From an uncultured SAR86 cluster bacterium (GTDB taxonomy: Bacteria > Pseudomonadota > Gammaproteobacteria > Magnimaribacterales > D2472): a stretch of DNA of 64,000 nt. Positions 1 through 8,320 of this stretch are shown piece by piece. The stretch's first letter is position 1. Each line of letters opens with the position of its first letter. A model generated the notes under the pieces. That model had not been told where the DNA came from. It made no database searches and saw only the letters and a list, made by a program, of their open reading frames with translations. A program made the position numbers and the translations under genes. The DNA lies in contig CABYCL010000003.1 in the NCBI GenBank assembly GCA_902517505.1, positions 44,698-108,697 on the forward strand, given 5' to 3'.

Positions 1-447
1 TACAGCTTTTGTAAATCCATCGTCTAGAGTGAATCTATATTTATTCCAATCTACAGAAGACCCCAATCTTTTTATTTGTGATTGTATTCTTTCTTCCGAA
101 AAATCCTTCCATTTCCATACTTCACTTAGAAATTTATCCCTACCCATTTCTTTTCTATCAAGATTTTCTTTTTCGAGATTATTTTCTACAACAAGCTGAG
201 TAGCTATTCCTGCATGATCCGCTCCAACTTGCCAGTGAGATTTTTTACCACTCATGTGATGATATCTAGTATAAAAATCCATAATTGCATATTGAAAACT
301 GTGTCCCATATGCAAAGTTCCTGTAACATTTGGTGGAGGTATTACCTGTGAAAAAGATTCCTCACTATCTTCATTGAAGAAAACTTTCTTTGACCAAATT
401 TCAACCCATTTCTCCTCAACTTCGGTTGGGTTATACCTTTTATCCAT
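1..447 (-). CDS. valS: Valyl-tRNA synthetase, N-terminal part (runs off left edge)
   Basis: Minus-strand translation MDKRYNPTEVEEKWVEIWSKKVFF...VIPPPNVTGTLHMGHSFQYAIMDFYTRYHHMSGKKSHWQVGADHAGIATQ; HIGH-type motif HMGH. Open at window edge, so absent from the ORF track. Confidence 0.95.
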   Translation of the reverse strand, partial: MDKRYNPTEVEEKWVEIWSKKVFFNEDSEESFSQVIPPPNVTGTLHMGHSFQYAIMDFYTRYHHMSGKKSHWQVGADHAGIATQLVVENNLEKENLDRKEMGRDKFLSEVWKWKDFSEERIQSQIKRLGSSVDWNKYRFTLDDGFTKAV

Positions 448-453
448 TACTTA

Positions 454-2001
454 TTATTTAAGTTTTTTATTTAAGATTAAATCACAGATTAGAGGAACCG
501 GTCTTCCAGTGCCGCCCTTTGGTGAGCTAGACCAGGCTGATGCAGCTATATCCATATGTGCCCATTTGTAATCTTCAGCAAATTTAGATAAAAATGCTGC
601 TGCATGAATTGTTCCAGCTTCTCTTCCACCGCCTATATTTGCCAAATCAGCAAAATTAGTTCTAGTACAAGATTTATATTCATTCCAAAGAGGTAATTGC
701 CAAGCTCTATCTCCGGTTTCTTCACCAGATTCGATAATTTTGTCAGCTAGAAATTGATTATTTGCCATTACTCCACTTGCATGACTCCCAAGAGCTATAA
801 CAACTGCTCCTGTCAAAGTTGCCATATCTATAACATATGAGGGTTCATATCTTCCTACATAAGTCAGAGCATCTGCTAAGACCAATCTTCCTTCAGCATC
901 AGTATTTAATACTTCTATTGTTTGACCTGACATTGAGGTAACAACATCACCAGGCTTTGTTGCTCTTGCTGAAGGCATATTCTCTGCACATGCCATAATT
1001 CCAACAACATTAACATCTGCTTTAGCTCTTGCAAGAGAGCACATTACTCCAAAAACAGTTCCAGCCCCACACATATCCCATTTCATTTCGTCCATACCCG
1101 AACTAGGCTTAATTGAAATACCTCCAGTATCAAAAGTAATTCCTTTTCCAACTAGCGCAACAGGTTTTTCAGCTTTTTTACCACCGTTATATTCGATGAT
1201 TATCATTCTAGGAGGTTCATCACTTCCCTTAGATACACTTAAGTAGGAACCCATTTTTAATCTTGCTAAATCTTTTTCATTTAATGTTTTAACCTTTAAT
1301 CCTGAAAACTGTTTAAGAGTATTTTTTACAATTTTTTCAATCAATTTTGGTGTCGCATGATTTGCAGGCAAGTCCCCAAGATGTTTTGCAGTATTCACAC
1401 CTTCTCCAACAGAAAAACCTCTTGATATTGATGCTTTAGCTTTTTTTATACCATTTGCTGAAAGCTTTGAAGTTATTATAGAGACATTTTTTAAGGAAGC
1501 CTGACTAGAAACTACATTACTACCAACTTTTTCAGCTTTAGCTGTTTTATTTTTAGTTGTTGAGAAAATATAAGCTCCTGATTCAATAGATCTAGCAATC
1601 ATTTCTAAAAACCATGATTGGTCTTTACCAGTAGGATAAGATTGACCATCCAAAATTGATAAACTTTTACAGTTCAGTGAATTAGCAAGTTTTGCAATTG
1701 ATTTATATTTGTTTAACCATAAATAAATATCATTTTTTTGGTTAACATCTTTTATAAGAAGAATTTTCTTTGCGCTGATAGAATCAAGAGAGGTAATAAC
1801 ATGACTTTGATGGGAGGGACTTAAAGAATCTTTAGCAGATTTAGAGAGATATCCTTTTGACTTTTTATCAAGTTCTTTAAATTCAGCAGATGCAGTTACT
1901 TTTTTATTTACAGGTATTACAAGTAAGTCAGTAGCTATGTTTGATATAACTCCATTGTTAACGTTCTTTAGAGTTATATTATTAAGTACTTTATATGTCA
2001 T
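454..2001 (-). CDS. pepA: Leucyl aminopeptidase (M17)
   Basis: GKGITFDTGGISIKPSSGMDEMKWDMCGA and NTDAEGRLVLADAL motifs. Confidence 0.97.
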   Translation of the reverse strand: MTYKVLNNITLKNVNNGVISNIATDLLVIPVNKKVTASAEFKELDKKSKGYLSKSAKDSLSPSHQSHVITSLDSISAKKILLIKDVNQKNDIYLWLNKYKSIAKLANSLNCKSLSILDGQSYPTGKDQSWFLEMIARSIESGAYIFSTTKNKTAKAEKVGSNVVSSQASLKNVSIITSKLSANGIKKAKASISRGFSVGEGVNTAKHLGDLPANHATPKLIEKIVKNTLKQFSGLKVKTLNEKDLARLKMGSYLSVSKGSDEPPRMIIIEYNGGKKAEKPVALVGKGITFDTGGISIKPSSGMDEMKWDMCGAGTVFGVMCSLARAKADVNVVGIMACAENMPSARATKPGDVVTSMSGQTIEVLNTDAEGRLVLADALTYVGRYEPSYVIDMATLTGAVVIALGSHASGVMANNQFLADKIIESGEETGDRAWQLPLWNEYKSCTRTNFADLANIGGGREAGTIHAAAFLSKFAEDYKWAHMDIAASAWSSSPKGGTGRPVPLICDLILNKKLK

Positions 2002-2047
2002 TTTCTTATCTCCTTTTTAATTCAATACTGGTAAGATATTTATTGTA

Positions 2048-3208
2048 ATGCATCATAGTTCACAAGGCATATATAAAAGAAATATTCTTTCAAAAAGCTT
2101 GAATGTTGAAGTTTTTAAATCGACAGTAGGGATTCTTTTAATTTTTTTCTTTTTGGTTGTTAGTTCTAGATTTGTAGGATATTTTGAACAAGCCTCTGAG
2201 GGATTAATTGAACCAAATTTAATATTTAAAGTTGTTTTCTTAAGATTTCCAGATTTCATAACATTATTGCTACCGTTATCTTTCTTTCTTGGAATTGTTA
2301 TTACTATTAGCAGACTATACGCTGATAGAGAAATATATGGTTACTTTTCGGGAGGCTTATCTGAAAAAGATCTTATAAAATTTCTATTCCCACAGTCGTT
2401 AGTCTTTTTCTTTATTACTTTATTATTAAGTATATATATTGCTCCATATACAAAAGAACTTTCAAAAGAAATAGTAACCTTAGACACTCTAAAGGAACAA
2501 CTTGAATCTATAAAACCAAAAGAAATATTTTCTTTAAAAGATGAGGATGGCTTTATTTATGCAGATGATAAGGAAAATGAATCTTTTGAAAATGTAACTA
2601 TTTACTTATCAAATGAAGATTATTCTTCCATCATAATTGCAGATAAACTTGATTATGATGATTTAGATTCTGAAATGAACCTAAATTTTAAAAATGGCGT
2701 TTTATATCAAGACATATTTAATAGTGAATCTTCTGTAGTATCTTATTTTGGACAATTAAAGATACCTGTTAAAAATGATAAAGATTCTGTCTCGGGATTG
2801 TCTTTTACAAAATTATTTGATTTTTCAACTAAATCTTCAAAATCAGAAACACAATGGAATATTTCAATTCCAATAACAATTTTTATTCTATTAATTTTGG
2901 GAATTACCTTATCTAAAGTTGGTCCAAGACAGGGCAGGCTATCAGTATTACTGCCAGCAATCTTTGTTTACATTCTTTACCTAAGCTTGCTGATTTTAGC
3001 TAGAGAATCTTTTAGTGAAAATTCATATAATGCCCAAAATTACATCTGGTATGTCCACATAATATTTTTAAGCTTCTCTCTTTTGACTTTATTTAAAACT
3101 CATTTGAGTCAAACCTTAAGGCCAAACATAATTTTATTGAATAATAATTTTATGAGATTGCTATTATTTGGATTAATTTTTCTAATTTTCTACTGGGTTC
3201 TTGGATGA
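2048..3208 (+). CDS. lptF: LPS export permease LptF
   Basis: YjgP/YjgQ-type permease with periplasmic beta domain and GPRQGRLSVLLPAI motif; followed by lptG with ATGA overlap. Confidence 0.88.
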   Translation: MHHSSQGIYKRNILSKSLNVEVFKSTVGILLIFFFLVVSSRFVGYFEQASEGLIEPNLIFKVVFLRFPDFITLLLPLSFFLGIVITISRLYADREIYGYFSGGLSEKDLIKFLFPQSLVFFFITLLLSIYIAPYTKELSKEIVTLDTLKEQLESIKPKEIFSLKDEDGFIYADDKENESFENVTIYLSNEDYSSIIIADKLDYDDLDSEMNLNFKNGVLYQDIFNSESSVVSYFGQLKIPVKNDKDSVSGLSFTKLFDFSTKSSKSETQWNISIPITIFILLILGITLSKVGPRQGRLSVLLPAIFVYILYLSLLILARESFSENSYNAQNYIWYVHIIFLSFSLLTLFKTHLSQTLRPNIILLNNNFMRLLLFGLIFLIFYWVLG

Positions 3209-4257
3209 TTAAGATATTTAACAAATATTTAATTAAACGATCATTTTATTTTTCATTTTTTATTTTGATGGTTTTCGGAGTATTAGATTCTATATTTATC
3301 TTTATATCAGAATTAGAAAATGCATCACCTCAATATGACATTTTTAGTATATTGAGATATGTCATTTATTCATTGCCACATAATCTAATCGATTTTATTG
3401 AAGGTGCTTGTTTGTTGGGAGTTATGCTTTCGCTTGGGTTATCTCATCAAGAAGGAAATCTAAATGTCTTAAGATCTGCAGGAGAACCACCGCTCAGAAT
3501 AATTTTAATGAGCTCAATTGGAGCTTTAATCCTAACAATGTCTTTACTTGTTCTAGATGAAATAAGTTTTAGAAATCTTTATTTAAATGCAGAGGTAAAT
3601 AAAAATATTTTGTCAAAAAAAGATAATTCAAATAATAATGACATTAAATGGATTAAATCTGGTAATTCATATTTAAGTTTTGAAAATATAATTTCTGATG
3701 ACATATATCAAGCGAAACTAATCAAAATTGAAAAAAAGGAGATCGCTTATTCAATTAAATCAGATGTAGCATTTATTGATAATAAAGAGATTGTTTTTAA
3801 TGAGAATTCAAATTATAAGAACTTCAAAGATAAGGAAAACAAGAATTACAAAGAACTCTTTGAAATTCCTATTCAGTCGAGAGTAACTTTCAATAATATT
3901 AGTAATTTGGGGTTATATGAGATTAGTGTTTATAGAAATTTATTCAAAGAAAGCAATATAGATAGCGATGCTTTATTTAAATTACATTTAGATAAAGCAT
4001 TTTATAAACTAATTTTTTTACCCACCTCTATATTGATATTAATAATATACTTTGGCTCATTAATTTTTACATCACTGCGAGAATCTACTGTTGGGGGCAG
4101 GATTATTGTGGCTGTTTTGGGAGCTTTTCTTTTTAAATTATTTCAAGATCTTTCTATTGGCGTGTTTATATCTTATAGCATGCCAGTATTTATTGGAGTG
4201 ATTCTACCTTCAGTAATTCTTTTATTGATGTCCATATCATCATACAAAAAAATTTAA
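3205..4257 (+). CDS. lptG: LPS export permease LptG
   Basis: YjgP/YjgQ family, overlaps lptF stop; C-terminal TM block. Confidence 0.87.
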   Translation: MIKIFNKYLIKRSFYFSFFILMVFGVLDSIFIFISELENASPQYDIFSILRYVIYSLPHNLIDFIEGACLLGVMLSLGLSHQEGNLNVLRSAGEPPLRIILMSSIGALILTMSLLVLDEISFRNLYLNAEVNKNILSKKDNSNNNDIKWIKSGNSYLSFENIISDDIYQAKLIKIEKKEIAYSIKSDVAFIDNKEIVFNENSNYKNFKDKENKNYKELFEIPIQSRVTFNNISNLGLYEISVYRNLFKESNIDSDALFKLHLDKAFYKLIFLPTSILILIIYFGSLIFTSLRESTVGGRIIVAVLGAFLFKLFQDLSIGVFISYSMPVFIGVILPSVILLLMSISSYKKI

Positions 4258-4664
4258 ATCTTTCTATAAGAAGTTTTTGATAGATAGTCACTAAGAGATA
4301 AATTATTTTTTGAGAAATACATAAACATTAATGGGATTCCTCCAAGAAGAACTGTAATAATATTGGAGAAAAATCTTATTGAGACCTTTCGAAAATTTAT
4401 TTTATTTTTATCAATGCTATAAATTTCAAATTTCCAAACAGCCATACCGAGTGTCTTTCCTCCATGAGTCCAAAAATAACCATAAAAAATCCATGTGCTA
4501 GTAAGGACAAGAGATGGACCAATCCATTTTACTTCAATTATTCCTCCATTAATCCATACAGCGAATGAACCCACAGCAAACCACACACCTAAAAGAAGGA
4601 AAAGATCATAAATAGATGCAGCAATTCTTTTTAAAGGAAATACAACATATGATTTGTCATTCAT
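4254..4664 (-). CDS. RDD family membrane protein
   Basis: RIAASIYDLFLLLGVWF ... GGKTLGMAVWKFEI pattern of RDD domain. Confidence 0.8.
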   Translation of the reverse strand: MNDKSYVVFPLKRIAASIYDLFLLLGVWFAVGSFAVWINGGIIEVKWIGPSLVLTSTWIFYGYFWTHGGKTLGMAVWKFEIYSIDKNKINFRKVSIRFFSNIITVLLGGIPLMFMYFSKNNLSLSDYLSKTSYRKI

Positions 4665-4703
4665 TTTGGTATAGTACTAAATTATTAAAAGAAATAAATT
4701 TTT

Positions 4704-6188
4704 ATGAGCACAACTTCTGATTTTCTAGGACACCCAAAAGGCTTATTTGTTTGTTTTGCAACTGAGATGTGGGAAAGATTCTCTTATTATGGAATGAGAG
4801 CACTTTTAATACTTTATTTAACTAAGCATTGGGAATTCTCTGATACAACAAGTTATTTGATTTATGGAGCATACACTTCTTTGGTATACATAATGCCAGT
4901 ATTTGGAGGAATGTTAGCAGATCAAATTTTAGGTTCAAAAAAAGCAGTCACATACGGCGCGATTCTATTGGTTTTTGGTCATTTAGGAATGACAGTAGAA
5001 AATAGTGAGCAAGTATTTTACTTATCACTTGCATTAATTGTTTCTGGAGTTGGTTTCTTAAAACCAAATATTTCTACTATGGTTGGAGCATTGTATGATG
5101 AGGGTGATCCAAGAAGAGATTCCGGTTTTACTATTTTTTATATGGGTATAAATATAGGTGCATTCACTGCAACTCTTTTATGTGGTTATTTAGGAGAACA
5201 AGTTGGTTGGGCTTATGGATTTGGTGCTGCAGGCATTGGGATGTTGTTTGGTTTGATAATTTTCTTATGGGGTCAAAAATATCTTGAAGGCCTTGCAGAA
5301 CCTCCATCTAAAAAATATTTAGAAAAAGTACCAGGTTTGAAAGGAATCACATATGAGTATTGGGCCTATATGTCAGGTATCCTAATGGTTGTTGCAACGT
5401 GGTTTTTAGTCCAAAACTCACAACTTGTAGGTCAACTTTTGGGTGGATTTGGGGTTGTTTTTATTGGAGCATGGTTATTGTATGCATTATTTAGATGCGA
5501 TCCTGAAGAAAGAGACCGTTTAATAGTAGTTGGAATATTAATACTATTTTCTCTGATTTTTTGGGCACTTTTTGAACAAGCTGGCTCATCTTTAAATATT
5601 CTTACTGATAGAGGAGTAGATAGAGTTATTTTTGGTTGGGAGGTTCCAGCATCAATGTTTCAATCTTTAAACGCAGGCTTTATTTTTACTATAGCCCCTC
5701 TATTTGCAATGTTGTGGATAGCTCTTGCAAAAAGAAATATGGAGCCCTCGACGCCAATTAAATTTTCAATAGGTATTATTCTAGTTGGATTTGGATTTCT
5801 AGCTTTGGTTTACGGCATGAAGTCTTCTGAAAGTCTTCAAACAGGAGTAATCTGGATAGTATTAATTTATTTATTACATACTTTAGGAGAATTATGTTTG
5901 TCTCCTGTAGGATTGTCATCTGTAACCAAATTATCACCCCAAAGGATTGTTGGTTTTATGATGGGGATGTGGTTTTTTGCCTCAGCAGCTGGTAATTATG
6001 TAGCTGGATTGATTGCAAAAGCTACAGCTTCAGAGTCTTCAGGAAACTCTTCTGAGATTTTTGATATTATTCAAAAACAATCATTCATGGACGTTTATAC
6101 AGACGTAGGTCTCATGGCCATAGGATGTGGGATATTATTAGCAGTAATAACTCCTATTCTGAAAAAATTAATGCATGGCGCCAACTAA
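4704..6188 (+). CDS. POT/PTR family proton-dependent oligopeptide transporter
   Basis: FATEMWERFSYYGMRALLILYLT signature; about 12-14 TM segments. Confidence 0.93.
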   Translation: MSTTSDFLGHPKGLFVCFATEMWERFSYYGMRALLILYLTKHWEFSDTTSYLIYGAYTSLVYIMPVFGGMLADQILGSKKAVTYGAILLVFGHLGMTVENSEQVFYLSLALIVSGVGFLKPNISTMVGALYDEGDPRRDSGFTIFYMGINIGAFTATLLCGYLGEQVGWAYGFGAAGIGMLFGLIIFLWGQKYLEGLAEPPSKKYLEKVPGLKGITYEYWAYMSGILMVVATWFLVQNSQLVGQLLGGFGVVFIGAWLLYALFRCDPEERDRLIVVGILILFSLIFWALFEQAGSSLNILTDRGVDRVIFGWEVPASMFQSLNAGFIFTIAPLFAMLWIALAKRNMEPSTPIKFSIGIILVGFGFLALVYGMKSSESLQTGVIWIVLIYLLHTLGELCLSPVGLSSVTKLSPQRIVGFMMGMWFFASAAGNYVAGLIAKATASESSGNSSEIFDIIQKQSFMDVYTDVGLMAIGCGILLAVITPILKKLMHGAN

Positions 6189-6297
6189 AGGAAAAAAAGA
6201 CCCAGTTAAAAAGAATATGGATAAATTTCATAAACCAAAAACGCATAAAGACAAAACAAAATATGATAGAAAGAAAAAATCTAAAGAGCTTGGTTAA
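6175..6297 (+). CDS. Small highly basic protein, 40 aa (not in ORF track)
   Basis: ATG GCG CCA ACT AAA ... GGT TAA gives MAPTKGKKDPVKKNMDKFHKPKTHKDKTKYDRKKKSKELG; overlaps the 3' ends of the transporter gene and convergent dapE. Confidence 0.55.
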   Translation: MAPTKGKKDPVKKNMDKFHKPKTHKDKTKYDRKKKSKELG

Positions 6298-7408
6298 GAT
6301 TAAATAATATTTTTTTATATATATCTTTTAAAGTCCTTAGCTCACTAATTTTTACATGTTCATCTATTTGATGAATTGATTTGTTTACTGGACCTAATTC
6401 AATGATTTCAGAATTCATTTTAGCTACAAAACGACCATCAGAAGTTCCACCTTTTGCATTTAACTCAGGAGTATATCCAGTAATTTCTTTTATAGAATTT
6501 GAAACAATATCCTTAAAAAAGTTATCCTCTGTATAGTATGGATTGCCATTTAAATCCCAATCTAAATCCCAATTTAAATTAAGATCATTAAGAATGGATT
6601 CAAAATTATCTTTTAAACTTTCTTCAGAGGATTCAGGAGAAAATCTAAAATTAAAGGTTAGCTCTAATTCTCCTGGAACAACATTATGAGCTCCAGTACC
6701 TGATTTAATATTAGAAATTTGAAAACTTGTAGGATCAAAAGAAGTATTTCCATTATCCCAAATTTTATTATTTAGTTGTGAAATTAAGTCGCCTGACAAA
6801 AGAATTGGATTTATAACTTTTTCTGGATAAGCAACATGTCCTTGCTTACCAAATATTTTTAAATTGCCACCAAGTGAACCTCTTCTGCCAACTCTTACAC
6901 AATCAGCAACTTTTTCACTCGATGTAGGCTCTCCAACAAGACAGAAATCTATAATTTCGTTATCTTGAATCATTTTATCTATTATTTTATCTATAAAACC
7001 ATCCTTAGAGGTCCCTTCTTCATTTGAGGTTAGTAATATTGCTAACCTGAAATTAAGTTCCTCAGTTGAATTTAGAAATTCTTTTGCTGATTCGACAAAG
7101 GCTGCAACTGGCGCCTTCATATCTGCTGTTCCTCTTCCATACAAAAGATCTCCTTCAATTGTTGCTGAAAAAGGTGGGTACTTCCATTTATCTTCAGGAC
7201 CAGTTGGAACAACATCTGTATGCCCTAAAAAACAAAATAATTTTCCAGATGTTCCAATAGTTGCATACAAGTTTTCAACATTCTGATAATTAATTCTCTC
7301 TATATTGAAGTTCAAGTCTTCTAATTCTTTTTCAATCAAATCAAAACAACCCATATCTTTTGGAGATATTGATTTAATTTGTATTAGATTTTTTAGAAGC
7401 TCAATCAT
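6281..7408 (-). CDS. dapE: Succinyl-diaminopimelate desuccinylase
   Basis: M20 peptidase motifs GHTDVVPTGP, GRGTADMK, EEGTSKDG, GGTSDGRF. Confidence 0.95.
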   Translation of the reverse strand: MIELLKNLIQIKSISPKDMGCFDLIEKELEDLNFNIERINYQNVENLYATIGTSGKLFCFLGHTDVVPTGPEDKWKYPPFSATIEGDLLYGRGTADMKAPVAAFVESAKEFLNSTEELNFRLAILLTSNEEGTSKDGFIDKIIDKMIQDNEIIDFCLVGEPTSSEKVADCVRVGRRGSLGGNLKIFGKQGHVAYPEKVINPILLSGDLISQLNNKIWDNGNTSFDPTSFQISNIKSGTGAHNVVPGELELTFNFRFSPESSEESLKDNFESILNDLNLNWDLDWDLNGNPYYTEDNFFKDIVSNSIKEITGYTPELNAKGGTSDGRFVAKMNSEIIELGPVNKSIHQIDEHVKISELRTLKDIYKKILFNLNQAL

Positions 7409-8315
7409 TTTTATGAAGTTCTTTATTTAAAGATAATTTAATTTTATTTTTTTTGGCGATTACTTTACCAGAGAGAGAATCTCTGAGAAATAGAAGATTT
7501 GACTTTCCAGATAGTTCTCTTGCTTTAAAGATATCCTCAAGATTATTCTTATCATCCAATATATTAACTTTGGTTCCAGCAGTAATATAAAGTCCGGCTT
7601 CAACAATGCAGTTATTACCTAAAGATATACCAATGCCAGAATTTGCACCTAATAAGCAGTTTTCACCAATAGATATTTTTGTGTTGTTGCCACCAGAAAG
7701 TGTTCCCATTGTGCTTGAACCCCCACCAAGATCAGAATTGTTTCCTACAATAACACCAGCAGAAATTCTTCCTTCAATCATTGCTTTTCCTAGTGTTCCA
7801 GCATTAAAGTTTACAAAGCCTTCATGCATTACTGTTGTCCCCTCACTTAAATATGCTCCTAATCTAACTCTACTTGTATCTGCTATTCTCACTTTTTTTG
7901 GAATAATGTAGTCTGTTAGACACGGAAATTTATCTAAAGATTTAATGTAAAGATCGTTTTCACGATACTTTGATTGACTAAGCATTTCATCTATCTCATC
8001 AACTGAAACCGGACCTTTATTTGTCCATGCGACATTTGGAAGGCATGAAAATAATCCTTCTAAATTAATAGTATTAGGTAAGACAAACTTATGAGAAAGT
8101 AGATGCAACTTTAAATAAGCCTCTTGAACATTCTGTATTGGTTTCTCTAGATCGTCTATTGTCCAATTAAGTTGAATATTTTCCTGAGTACTTAATTTTT
8201 TTTCATAATCTTTGTTTTTAACCTTAATGTCACCAAATTCTATATTAGAAAAGTAAACGTCAAGAATCTCTCCTGAGTTAGATTTATTTGCAATTCCTAT
8301 TCCTAAAATCTTCAT
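7401..8315 (-). CDS. dapD: 2,3,4,5-tetrahydropyridine-2,6-dicarboxylate N-succinyltransferase
   Basis: Left-handed beta-helix hexapeptide repeats, MHEGFVNFNAGTLGKAMIEGRIS; adjacent to dapE. Confidence 0.93.
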   Translation of the reverse strand: MKILGIGIANKSNSGEILDVYFSNIEFGDIKVKNKDYEKKLSTQENIQLNWTIDDLEKPIQNVQEAYLKLHLLSHKFVLPNTINLEGLFSCLPNVAWTNKGPVSVDEIDEMLSQSKYRENDLYIKSLDKFPCLTDYIIPKKVRIADTSRVRLGAYLSEGTTVMHEGFVNFNAGTLGKAMIEGRISAGVIVGNNSDLGGGSSTMGTLSGGNNTKISIGENCLLGANSGIGISLGNNCIVEAGLYITAGTKVNILDDKNNLEDIFKARELSGKSNLLFLRDSLSGKVIAKKNKIKLSLNKELHKND

Positions 8316-8320
8316 AATAA

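Noticed and set aside
6125-6307. 60-aa ORF listed in the track after the POT transporter
   Set aside because: Wrong frame, mostly overlaps the transporter; the frame starting at 6175 gives the more plausible basic 40-aa peptide.
7606-7911. 101-aa ORF antisense to dapD
   Set aside because: Mirrors the hexapeptide-repeat coding sequence of dapD; no independent support.
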